Position numbers and translations under genes: made by a program
The notes under the pieces: model-generated
What the model was told of the DNA's origin: nothing
Seen by the model: only the letters and a program-made list of their open reading frames with translations
The model's database searches: none
NCBI GenBank assembly: GCA_025981625.1
Contig: JAICXF010000047.1
Coordinates: forward strand, 1-14,326
DNA: 14,326 bases
Reading direction: 5' to 3'
From: Sphingomonas sp.
Lineage (GTDB): Bacteria; Pseudomonadota; Alphaproteobacteria; Sphingomonadales; Sphingomonadaceae
Part shown: piece after piece, positions 7,247-14,326 of the stretch
Numbering within the stretch: the first letter of the stretch is position 1
Layout of the letters: each line of letters begins with the position of its first letter

Positions 7247-8194
7247 TCAGGCGGCCCGCGGCGCCGGCTGCGAAACGGGCTGCCGCACCTTGGCGACAAG
7301 CTGCGCGAGTTGATCGACTTCACCGTCCGCTAAATCCGTGAGCGGCAGTCTGACCCGTCCGGCAGGCCGACCGATGACCTTCATTCCCGCTTTCACGATC
7401 GACACGGCATAGCCACGGCCGGAATTGCGAAGCGCGATATAAGGAAGCACGAATTCATCGAGCCCCCTTTTCACCGTCGCCCGGTCGCCGCTGCGGATAG
7501 CGTGGTAGAACGCCACGGCCCAATCGGGCAGGAAGTTGAAGATCGCCGACGAATATGTCGTGACACCAATGTGATCATAGGCAAGCGCGAACGTCTCGGC
7601 TGTCGGCAGGCCGCCCACATAGACCAAACGATCACCCATCCGCGCATGGATGCGCATCATCAGCTCAAGGTCGCCAACGCCGTCCTTGAAGCCGACGAGA
7701 TTGGTATTCCGTTCGCACAGTCGGGCGAGTGACTCATCACTCAATATCGCATTGTCGCGATTGTAGACGATCACTCCCATCGAGGTCGCCTTGCAGACGG
7801 CGTCGATGTGGCTGATGAGTCCCTCCTGGCTTGGAGCCACGAGATAAGGCGGCAGCAAGAGGATGCCGTCGGCTCCCGCGGCTTCTGCATCGCGCGCAAG
7901 TTCGGTCGCAATCGCTGTGCCATAACCGCAGCCCGCGATGACCGGAATTCGACCGGCAGTCTCCGCGACCGCGGCACGGACCACCTGGCCAACCTCAACG
8001 GGCGTCAGCGAGAAGAATTCGCCCGTCCCGCCGGCGGCGAAAAGGCCAGCCAGAGGCCGCTCCAGCAACCAAGAGCAATGGTCGCGGTATGGGCCTTCAT
8101 CGAAGCCCAAGTCTGAATCGAAGTGTGTAACCGGAAATGACAGCAGGCCTGTCGCGAGCCGATCCGCCATTTCCTTTGGCGTCATGTTGGACAT
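7247..8194 (-). CDS. kdgD: 5-dehydro-4-deoxyglucarate dehydratase (decarboxylating)
   Basis: KdgD (EC 4.2.1.41) converts 5-keto-4-deoxy-D-glucarate to 2,5-dioxopentanoate (alpha-ketoglutarate semialdehyde) with loss of CO2 and water, in the cytoplasm. The 315-residue protein is a DapA-superfamily TIM barrel. GGTGEFFSL at residues 55-63 is the carboxylate-binding loop, Y144 in VYNRDNA is the active-site tyrosine, and K170 in GFKDGVGD is the Schiff-base lysine. LLPPYL and [11 protein letters not shown] are characteristic of KdgD rather than of dihydrodipicolinate synthase. The ATG at 8194 has GGGAGG ten bases upstream. It is divergent from the TonB receptor and precedes lysR. Together with the dehydratase at 1610-2728 it forms the two core steps of the oxidative aldarate route. 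Confidence 0.94.
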   Translation of the reverse strand: MSNMTPKEMADRLATGLLSFPVTHFDSDLGFDEGPYRDHCSWLLERPLAGLFAAGGTGEFFSLTPVEVGQVVRAAVAETAGRIPVIAGCGYGTAIATELARDAEAAGADGILLLPPYLVAPSQEGLISHIDAVCKATSMGVIVYNRDNAILSDESLARLCERNTNLVGFKDGVGDLELMMRIHARMGDRLVYVGGLPTAETFALAYDHIGVTTYSSAIFNFLPDWAVAFYHAIRSGDRATVKRGLDEFVLPYIALRNSGRGYAVSIVKAGMKVIGRPAGRVRLPLTDLADGEVDQLAQLVAKVRQPVSQPAPRAA

Positions 8195-8228
8195 ACCTTA
8201 ATCGCCTCCCGATCTTCGCCCGCGTCAA

Positions 8229-8266
8229 TGCACGCTGGTGCATGCAAGGCCCTTGCCGGCGCATGC
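8229..8266 (-). promoter_or_regulatory. Structured leader of kdgD
   Basis: Within the presumed kdgD leader are two overlapping inverted repeats. TGCAC-GCTG-GTGCA is at 8229-8242. A GCATGC pair (8240-8245 and 8261-8266) flanks GCAAGG/CCTTGC arms separated by one base. They could fold as mutually exclusive hairpins in the transcript. No known riboswitch is recognised; this may simply be a stable 5' leader. Confidence 0.25.
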
Positions 8267-8302
8267 TGGAACAGGGCTGCCAAGCACCCCCTGCGCATCC
8301 TT

Positions 8303-8357
8303 GGGCTAGTCCAGAGCCCCCAGGCGGTCCAAATCAAAGACGCTATCAATCGATGCG
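8303..8357 (-). promoter_or_regulatory. Cluster operator-promoter element upstream of kdgD-lysR
   Basis: Reading the minus strand from 8357, the element is CGCATCGATTGATAG, five free bases, then TTGATTTGGAC ending at 8327. The -35-like TTGGAC (8332-8327) is followed 18 bases later by TAGCCC (8308-8303), predicting a leader of about 100 bases before the kdgD ATG. It matches the TonB receptor element at 22 of 31 positions, with 14 of the first 15 bases nearly the same. The poor -10 suggests dependence on an activator. Confidence 0.6.
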
Positions 8358-8447
8358 ATATCTGGCTTGATTGGGCGACGATCAGCGGTGAAGCGCTCGC
8401 GCGCGCCTGCGCATTATGCCGACGGGCCGCCACGCCGATATCAGTCT

Positions 8448-8502
8448 TGCATCGATCGATAGTCGAATTGACTTAGACGCTTCTCCCGGCCGGATGTAGC
8501 GT
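8448..8502 (+). promoter_or_regulatory. Cluster operator-promoter element upstream of the TonB receptor
   Basis: TGCATCGATCGATAG (8448-8462), five free bases, then TTGACTTAGAC (8468-8478). The -35-like TTAGAC (8473-8478), or the overlapping TTGACT (8468-8473), is followed by TAGCGT at 8497-8502, 18 bases after TTAGAC. CGATA also occurs 21 bases upstream (8436-8440). The element points toward the receptor and away from the matching kdgD element, whose nearest edge is 90 bases to the left, so the 422-base gap 8195-8616 holds a divergent pair of promoters. A short inverted repeat CCGGA/TCCGG (8490-8506) covers the -10 region. Confidence 0.62.
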
Positions 8503-8616
8503 CCGGTCATCATAGGCCCGTCAAGCGCCGAGGCGCGCAACGTGCAAGCGATTGGCGGCGACGCCTGCCATGAAGCGAAACGGCGTAGGTCGATCGCGCC
8601 ACAAGGGGAGAGAGAA

Positions 8617-11604
8617 ATGAAGTACGCATCGTGCCTCCGTATCCAGGCGTCTGTGATTGCGTTGGCCGCCTTCGCAATTGCTGCCACTCCCGCGCAGGCG
8701 CAGACGCCCCCGTCGACTGGATCCACCGAGCCGACGATGCCGAACGCGACAGGGCCGGACACGCCCAAGACCCAGGCGCCCCCTCCGAACGCAGCACCTT
8801 CGCTAAATGCGGCCACCGCTCCCAACAAGAGTCCCGACCAAGACGCGATCGTTATCACAGGCACCAGCATTCGCGGCGTTCAGCCCGTCGGTGCCAACCT
8901 GATCTCGATCGGACCCAAGGAAATTGCGGCAACCGGCGCGCAAACCCTGACCCAGATTCTCGCGACCGTCCCGGCTCTCTCGAGCATGGGCAATGCAGGG
9001 CAAGGGGAGGTCAGGGGCTCCTATTATCAGCCGCAAATCCACCAGTTGGGCGGCAGTGCCAGCTCCTCCACCCTGGTCCTGATCGATGGCCACCGCACGT
9101 CGCCGGGCGGTACCAATCACACCAATACGGATCCGGGCATCGTTCCGATTAACATGATCGAACGTGTTGAGGTGCTGCCTGAAGGCGCATCTTCCACCTA
9201 CGGTTCGGACGCGGTCGCCGGCGTGGTCAACTTCATCACCCGCAACCGCTTCAATGGCGTTCAGCTTGGCGGACAATATGGCTTCGCGGATGGAACGCAC
9301 AGCTGGCAGGCGTCCGCGCTGGCGGGCAAGAGTTGGGACCAAGGGTCCGTAATCCTCGCCTATTCGCATACGGACCAGACTGCGTTGGCGGCAACCGAGC
9401 GGCCCTACACGAACCCAGACCAGCGCAGCCGGGGCGGCTCCAATTTCAACAGCTTCAATTGTGGCCCGGCGACGCTTCAGCCTGGCGGGTCGGGTCCGAT
9501 CTTCCTCAATGCGACCTCCGGAACCAGCGTCGCCAACTCGGCCGCCAACGCGCCCTGCAGTGCTTGGGCATACACCAGTCTTCTCCCGGCCGAGCGGCGG
9601 GACAATGTGATGGCCAAAGGGAAGATCGAGCTTTCCGACGACCTCACGTTGACCGGCGATGTCGTTTATGGCGTTCGCCGGACTGACAGCGACATCTCTC
9701 GCGGAACGCTGACCGCGAGTGCCTTCAAGACCGGCGCGCAGGCCAATCCGTTCTACATCACGCCGGCGGGCTACACGGGGACGGCGACGAAAGAGACGGT
9801 CCGCTACGACTTCAACGACCTGCTCGGTCCCGGCGCCAAGGAAGAAACCGGCGCGAACGATTTTTATGCGGACGGCAATCTCAACTACAAGATCAATCGT
9901 AATTTCGAAGTGAACCTGCTCGTTCTCGGGGCCCACGACGATAGCTATGATCGCACTGATGGAGTGGCCAACCAGGCCGTCGCCAACCTTGCGCTCAATG
10001 GAACCACGAACAGTTCGGGAAGTCTCACCCTTCCATCATTGCCCAACTCGACCGCAATCATAACGCAGCTGCCACTGACGAGTGCCAATGCATTGGATGT
10101 CTGGAACGCGGGATCGTCGAACAAGACGTCTGCCGCAGTTCGCTCCGCCCTCCTCGACAACAAGACGCTCCTTCGCCAGGTCTTCGGCGTCCAGCAGGCG
10201 CGGCTGACGGTTGACGGCAAGTTGTTTGCCTTGCCCGCAGGTGAGGTCGGCATCGCCGTTGGTGCGGAATATCTGCGCACGCACCTCGATGAACTTTCAG
10301 TTCAGGGGAACAATGCCGGCCCCGCCAGCCAGGGCTCGAACAACATCCAGCTTGGCTTTACGCGGATCGTACATTCCGCCTTTGGCGAGATCCGTCTGCC
10401 GCTGATCAGCGAAGACATGGGCGTGCCGTTCGCTCAATCGGTTAACCTCAATCTGTCGGGTCGGTACGATCATTATAACGACTTCGGCAGCACGACGAAT
10501 CCGAAGATCGCAATGGACTGGACGATCGGCCACGGGTTCAAGCTGCGTGGAAACTGGTCGACCTCATTCGTCGCACCGCCGCTGGACATCGTCGGCGATC
10601 AGTATGGCGTGTACGTCAACTCCCGTTACAATAGTTTCACGAACAACGTCGCGGTACCCGTCGCCCTTTATCCGACGCTTCCTCTAATGGGCATCGCGGG
10701 CTGCACGGCCCAGTCGGTCACCTGCAACATCTCGCCGCTGCAGGGCCTGCGCGTAAACACGGGCGATCACAACGCGGGTCCGCAGAAGGGCCGCGGCTAT
10801 TCATTCGGCCTCGACTTCCATCCAGATTTCCTGAGAAGCCTCAGCGGCCAGGTGACGTATTGGCACGAAGGGCTGCACGGCGCCGTAACCGGACCTCAAA
10901 TCGGCTTCGTCGTCAACACGGCTTCCCTCGCGCACCTGCTGACCTTCTATCCGGGCGGAGCAACGCCGGAGCAGATCGCTGCCGCCACCGCGCATATCCC
11001 CGCCGTCAGCGCCTTGCCGACGCGCACCGACTACATCCTGCAGGTCATCAACTCGAATTACCTCAACCTAAACGTCTCAGGCATTGACGCGTCGGTCAGC
11101 TATACCGTTCATGCCGGCCGCGCCGGGACGTTCGTGATCGGAGACGCGTTCACCTATTTCACAAAATTCGATCAGTCGTACGGTGCCGACGGCGTCTATT
11201 ACAGCGTTCTGAACACGACCGGAGCGAACGGTGTGTTCCCGTCCGTGCAACTGCAGATGCGCGCCAATCTCAGCTGGCAGATGGGGGGGCTAAACGCCAA
11301 CCTGTTCATGAACTACACGGGCCATTACAAGAATTGGTCATCGAGCGCGGTGACCCCAGTGACGCTCAACTCACAAAACAATCCCAACGGAGGCGGCGAC
11401 AGGGTCAGCGCGAACGCCACTTTCGATGCGAATGTCGCCTACACCTTCTCCGGCGGCTTCCTGGATGGGCAGGTGATCTCGCTAAACGTGCGCAATATCT
11501 TCGACCGACAGCCGCCGTTCTATAATAGCTCGAGCGGTTACGACAGCTATGTTGCAAATGTGCTCGGTCGGCAGGTCTCGGTGGGGCTTCAGCTGAAGTT
11601 CTAG
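8617..11604 (+). CDS. TonB-dependent outer-membrane receptor
   Basis: This 995-residue receptor imports a specific ligand through the outer membrane using TonB-ExbBD energy. The chosen ATG at 8617 has AAGGGGAGAG just upstream and starts a clean signal peptide (MKYASCLRIQ, then an Ala/Ile core, ending AQA at residue 28). Earlier in-frame codons from 8542 lack these. A Pro/Asn/Thr-rich linker (residues about 29-73) leads to a TonB-box-like DAIVITG (76-82) and the plug domain (about 83-215: IGPKEIAATGAQTLTQIL, LVLIDGHRTS, IERVEVLPEG, YGSDAVAGVVNFITR). The remainder is the beta barrel, ending in the outer-membrane signature VSVGLQLKF with terminal Phe. Sphingomonad-type receptors of this size often carry oligosaccharides. 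Its shared promoter element implies the substrate of the aldarate cluster; the actual ligand is unknown. Confidence 0.95.
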   Translation: MKYASCLRIQASVIALAAFAIAATPAQAQTPPSTGSTEPTMPNATGPDTPKTQAPPPNAAPSLNAATAPNKSPDQDAIVITGTSIRGVQPVGANLISIGPKEIAATGAQTLTQILATVPALSSMGNAGQGEVRGSYYQPQIHQLGGSASSSTLVLIDGHRTSPGGTNHTNTDPGIVPINMIERVEVLPEGASSTYGSDAVAGVVNFITRNRFNGVQLGGQYGFADGTHSWQASALAGKSWDQGSVILAYSHTDQTALAATERPYTNPDQRSRGGSNFNSFNCGPATLQPGGSGPIFLNATSGTSVANSAANAPCSAWAYTSLLPAERRDNVMAKGKIELSDDLTLTGDVVYGVRRTDSDISRGTLTASAFKTGAQANPFYITPAGYTGTATKETVRYDFNDLLGPGAKEETGANDFYADGNLNYKINRNFEVNLLVLGAHDDSYDRTDGVANQAVANLALNGTTNSSGSLTLPSLPNSTAIITQLPLTSANALDVWNAGSSNKTSAAVRSALLDNKTLLRQVFGVQQARLTVDGKLFALPAGEVGIAVGAEYLRTHLDELSVQGNNAGPASQGSNNIQLGFTRIVHSAFGEIRLPLISEDMGVPFAQSVNLNLSGRYDHYNDFGSTTNPKIAMDWTIGHGFKLRGNWSTSFVAPPLDIVGDQYGVYVNSRYNSFTNNVAVPVALYPTLPLMGIAGCTAQSVTCNISPLQGLRVNTGDHNAGPQKGRGYSFGLDFHPDFLRSLSGQVTYWHEGLHGAVTGPQIGFVVNTASLAHLLTFYPGGATPEQIAAATAHIPAVSALPTRTDYILQVINSNYLNLNVSGIDASVSYTVHAGRAGTFVIGDAFTYFTKFDQSYGADGVYYSVLNTTGANGVFPSVQLQMRANLSWQMGGLNANLFMNYTGHYKNWSSSAVTPVTLNSQNNPNGGGDRVSANATFDANVAYTFSGGFLDGQVISLNVRNIFDRQPPFYNSSSGYDSYVANVLGRQVSVGLQLKF

Positions 11605-11661
11605 CCGGACCAACTACGCCGATCGTGGTTCGAGAAGCACATTAATCGTGCGGCCCCTTAG

Positions 11662-11683
11662 GGCAGCGGCCTTGGGCCGTGCC
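11662..11683 (+). terminator. Stable hairpin between convergent genes
   Basis: GGCA-(G)-CGGCC, loop TTG, GGCCG-TGCC forms a 9-bp GC-rich stem with one bulged base, 57 bases after the receptor stop and 45 bases before the stop of the convergent thioesterase gene. Position and stability suit a terminator for either direction, but no run of T follows on either strand, so the mechanism is uncertain. Confidence 0.45.
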
Positions 11684-11728
11684 TGGAAATAGCGCAGCGT
11701 TCTCGGCTCGGCCACTGTGCACGGTCGA

Positions 11729-12157
11729 TCAAATCTCGATGACGCGTCCGCCAAGGGTGCGGGAATAGCCGGTGAATTCCGCGACGGCGCGGCCGTCCGC
11801 GGTTCGGACAGCGACGCGGGTCACTCCAGCGCGGCCCTCGCGCGCGACCTCCTCGGCTTCGGCGATGAGGGTTTCGCCCTCTGCGACCTTGTCGAGGAAA
11901 ACGATCGAGGTCTGGGCGGCGACGCTCGCGTGGTTTGCGCCATTGCAGACATAGGCGAAGGCGCTGTCGGCGAGCGCGAATATCATCCCGCCATGAGCGA
12001 AACCGTGCCCGTTGAGCATGTCGGCGCGAATGACCATCGACACGCGCGCATAGCCCTCGCCCACTTCTTCAATCGTCAGCCCCCAGGCGGCGCCGGTCCC
12101 TTCTGCCGCGAACATGTGTCGGGCGACGGCGCCGGCGAGTTGATCGGAGTCCATCAT
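11729..12157 (-). CDS. PaaI-type hotdog-fold acyl-CoA thioesterase
   Basis: This 142-residue cytoplasmic hotdog thioesterase probably hydrolyses an acyl- or aryl-CoA. The helix-leading motif NGHGFAHGGMIFALADSAFAYVCN (about residues 49-72) is the PaaI signature: the HGG turn is at 55-57 and the catalytic aspartate is D64, in the position of D61 of E. coli PaaI. The following strands (AAQTSIVFLDKV, GETLIAEAEEV) are family-typical. Two ATG codons lie side by side at 12157 and 12154, and no strong ribosome site helps choose. No other phenylacetate genes are in the window, so the specific paaI role is not supported; it is likely a general housekeeping thioesterase. It is convergent with the receptor gene and divergent from the GGDEF-EAL gene; I see no convincing promoter in the 223-base gap between them. 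Confidence 0.88.
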   Translation of the reverse strand: MMDSDQLAGAVARHMFAAEGTGAAWGLTIEEVGEGYARVSMVIRADMLNGHGFAHGGMIFALADSAFAYVCNGANHASVAAQTSIVFLDKVAEGETLIAEAEEVAREGRAGVTRVAVRTADGRAVAEFTGYSRTLGGRVIEI

Positions 12158-12380
12158 TGAAGACTAGCAGCGGCCCGCTCGTGCGTCGCCCGTCGGATTA
12201 ATCAGTCATTCCGATACTGCCGCTAACCGGCCTTTAACGGGTTCTGTTCGACATACGCACACGCCAGAAGCGCGCGTATAAGGGGGCAACGATCTTGCAG
12301 TACTGGCCGTGCTCGCGGCTTCTCGGGCCTGCGCGTCGATCAGGCGCGCCGGCTTTGTGACTCGCACATTAATCTCCAAG

Positions 12381-14326
12381 ATGCTGGGTTCGATCCGCGG
12401 CACGTTCGCCGTCGAGGCGCTGGTTGGCGTCGCGATCGTGCTGACGTCTGGCGCGGTGCTGTTTCGCGAGCCGCTCACCAGCCGCACGGTGGAATGGACT
12501 GCGACGTCCGAAGGCAAGGCATTTTACGCCTACAGTTACGCGGATCAGGGCAATGGCGGCACGTCCACCGCTGTGCTTGATTCACATGCACTCACCCTGC
12601 GCTGCGACCTGCGACCGACCTACCAATGGCCTTATTGCGGCCTCGGACTGTTGTTCGACCGCGATCATCAGGCCCACGGGATCGATCTCGATACTTATCG
12701 GCGGGTCAAGCTACACCTGACGTTCCGCGGCTCGGGCACGATGATCCGGCTGGCGCTCAAGGATCACGACCCGCGTTATCGGGCGCTCGCCTCCCTCGAC
12801 GACAAGGTCAACCAGGCCAGCTACCCGGTTCGCAACGGCGAGCAGACGCTGCGCCTGAGCCTTGACGACTTTGCGGTTGCCGATTGGTGGAAGGACAAGA
12901 CCAGGGCGTCGGGCGAGCTGGCGCGGCCGTCATTCGCTAACGTCGTCGCCCTGGAAGCGGTCGCGGGTAGCGACGGGAAGCTGGGACCGCAGATGATTCG
13001 CATCGATCGGATCAGCTTTACTCGACAGCTTGTCAGCGCCGAGACGTGGTTCGGCGCCATCGCGGCATTCTGGCTGTTGCTCATGGCCATCATCCTGTTG
13101 CTCCGGCGCCGACAGATGCGCGCCCTGCGCGACTCCGCCGCTCGCGCGCTTGAAGCAAGCGAACAGCTGTACCGCGGCATTCTCCAGGCTTCGGCCGACG
13201 CCATCGTGTTCCTGAATCCGAGCGGCTTCGTTGACCTCGTCAACGATGCTGCGCTCCGATCGATGGAGCTGGAGGCCGCGGAACAGGTGGTCGGCAAGCA
13301 TTGGACGCGGCTGTGGCGGGATGACTCGGGGAAGCTCGTCGCCGAACATCTCCAGGTTGCCGAGCGCGACGGGACAAGCCGTTTTCGCGGCTTTTGCGCG
13401 ACGTCCAAAGGGGCGCCGAAATGGTGGGACGTCGTGATTGCCGCGATGCGCAACGACGACGGATCGCTGAAGGGCATGCTGACGATCTCCCGCGACGTGA
13501 CCAACGAGCGCGAGAAGTCGGAGCAGCTCGAATGGGCGAGCGAACATGATCCACTGACACAGCTGCCCAATCGGCGCGCATTCCAGTCACGGCTGCAGGC
13601 GGCCGTTCTTCGCGCAGTGGAGTCGGGCAACCAGATCGGACTGCTGCTGCTTGACCTCGACCATTTCAAGCATGTGAACGATTCGCTCGGTCACAGCGCC
13701 GGCGATGAGCTGCTGAAGAATATCGGCGAACGGCTTTGCGGAGCGGTGCGCGAAGGTGACTTCGTCGCCCGGATAGGCGGCGACGAGTTCGCGATCGTGC
13801 TCGAGCAGCTGCATTCGGAAGAGGCGATGCTTCGCGTCGGGGACGAGCTTCAGGCGCTGGTCCAGGCGCCGGTGCGAATTGCCGGACGCGCCGTGCGTGC
13901 CGGCGGTAGCATCGGCGGTGCCCTGTTCCCGAAGAACGCGGCCACCGCCGACGACCTGTTCAAGAGCGCGGACACGGCGCTTTATGCGCTCAAGCAGGCG
14001 GGCCGCGGGGGAACTCGCTTGTTCGATTCCTACATGCTCGACGAGGCCGAGCGCAGCGCGTCGCAACTGCGTCTTGCACGCGGCGCGGTCACCGACAGGA
14101 CCGTCGTTCCGGTCTATCAGCCCAAGTTCGATCTGGTGGACAATTCGATGGCGGGCCTCGAAGCGCTCCTGCGCTGGCGCCATCCGCGCAAGGGGCTGCA
14201 GCTTCCCGGAACGCTCGAGGAGGCCTTCGCCGATTATGAGCTCGCCGCCAAGATCGGCGAGTTGATGCAGCGCAAGGTGGCGCGCGACATGCGGCTGTGG
14301 CTCGACTCCGGCTTCGATTTCGGACG
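12381..14326 (+). CDS. Membrane-bound PAS-GGDEF-EAL protein with a periplasmic sensor domain (3' end outside the window)
   Basis: I translated this by eye; 648 codons are present and the frame is open to the window edge. From ATG 12381: a first transmembrane helix (about residues 9-28); a periplasmic region (about 30-222); a second helix (223-241, WFGAIAAFWLLLMAIILLL); a short basic linker; a PAS domain (about 263-375); a GGDEF domain (about 382-545); and the beginning of an EAL domain. The GGDEF site is intact (GGDEF 466-470, metal-binding DLDHFKHVND from 425), so diguanylate cyclase activity is expected. The inhibitory I-site RxxD is present as REGD (457-460). The EAL motif is E594-A-L, but most of the phosphodiesterase site lies outside the window. 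The periplasmic part looks like a beta-sandwich, perhaps carbohydrate-binding. No clear ribosome site precedes the ATG; an in-frame GTG at 12357 is an alternative start. Confidence 0.9.
   Translation, partial: MLGSIRGTFAVEALVGVAIVLTSGAVLFREPLTSRTVEWTATSEGKAFYAYSYADQGNGGTSTAVLDSHALTLRCDLRPTYQWPYCGLGLLFDRDHQAHGIDLDTYRRVKLHLTFRGSGTMIRLALKDHDPRYRALASLDDKVNQASYPVRNGEQTLRLSLDDFAVADWWKDKTRASGELARPSFANVVALEAVAGSDGKLGPQMIRIDRISFTRQLVSAETWFGAIAAFWLLLMAIILLLRRRQMRALRDSAARALEASEQLYRGILQASADAIVFLNPSGFVDLVNDAALRSMELEAAEQVVGKHWTRLWRDDSGKLVAEHLQVAERDGTSRFRGFCATSKGAPKWWDVVIAAMRNDDGSLKGMLTISRDVTNEREKSEQLEWASEHDPLTQLPNRRAFQSRLQAAVLRAVESGNQIGLLLLDLDHFKHVNDSLGHSAGDELLKNIGERLCGAVREGDFVARIGGDEFAIVLEQLHSEEAMLRVGDELQALVQAPVRIAGRAVRAGGSIGGALFPKNAATADDLFKSADTALYALKQAGRGGTRLFDSYMLDEAERSASQLRLARGAVTDRTVVPVYQPKFDLVDNSMAGLEALLRWRHPRKGLQLPGTLEEAFADYELAAKIGELMQRKVARDMRLWLDSGFDFG

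Noticed and set aside
8440..8470. ATCGATCGAT as a simple chance palindrome
   Set aside because: Rejected as the explanation because the match with the other two promoters extends well beyond the palindrome to TTRGAC and a fixed 18-base spacing, so it was kept as an operator.
8803..9936. Minus-strand open frame of 377 codons inside the TonB receptor gene
   Set aside because: The receptor reading frame is complete with plug and barrel motifs; the antisense frame has no recognisable domain or ribosome site.
11729..12157. Membership of the thioesterase in a phenylacetate degradation operon
   Set aside because: No other paa genes adjoin it, it is convergent with the receptor, and it lacks the cluster promoter element.
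12821..13669. Minus-strand open frame opposite the PAS-GGDEF region
   Set aside because: Ser/Arg/Ala-rich shadow of the intact GGDEF-EAL frame, which has correctly spaced catalytic motifs.
1..14326. CRISPR array, rRNA, insertion sequence or toxin-antitoxin module
   Set aside because: No regularly spaced repeats, rRNA-like stretches, transposase motifs or paired small genes with ribosome sites were seen on either strand.

Overview
The window looks like a chromosomal piece of a GC-rich alphaproteobacterium, most likely a sphingomonad. This is an inference from the split housekeeping context (ccmA/ccmB cytochrome c maturation genes behind a small zincin-type peptidase), the large TonB-dependent receptor in a sugar-acid locus, and the overall codon and base use. 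No rRNA, integrase, transposase or CRISPR array is visible.

Layout. Bases 1-1302 (minus strand) carry a tight operon: metallopeptidase, ccmA, ccmB (ccmB runs off the left edge), joined by two successive 4-base GTGA overlaps. A tRNA-Ser(GGA) follows at 1393-1483 on the plus strand. Bases 1610-11604 hold an aldarate (galactarate/talarate) catabolic cluster in three transcription units: (i) minus strand: a GudP-like MFS transporter, a Tat-exported 645-residue protein of unknown function, and an enolase-superfamily L-talarate/galactarate dehydratase; (ii) minus strand: 5-dehydro-4-deoxyglucarate dehydratase (KdgD) followed by a LysR-type regulator; (iii) plus strand, divergent from kdgD: a 995-residue TonB-dependent receptor. 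To the right lie a PaaI-type hotdog thioesterase (minus) and the first 648 codons of a membrane-bound PAS-GGDEF-EAL protein (plus), cut by the window end.

How it works together (inference from families): the receptor would bring a substrate through the outer membrane, the exported 645-residue protein would process it in the periplasm, the MFS carrier would import the aldarate, the dehydratase would make 5-keto-4-deoxy-D-glucarate, and KdgD would decarboxylate and dehydrate that to alpha-ketoglutarate semialdehyde. The last step, a semialdehyde dehydrogenase, is not in the window.

The most interesting signal is non-coding. All three transcription units of the cluster, and no other gene here that I could see, are preceded by the same roughly 31-base element (consensus YGSATYGATYRATAG, five free bases, TYGAYTTRGAC), each in the orientation of its gene and each followed 18 bases later by TA. 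This looks like a dedicated operator-promoter that ties the cluster into one local regulon, probably read by the LysR protein. The second point of interest is the unrecognised Tat-exported protein translationally coupled to the dehydratase.
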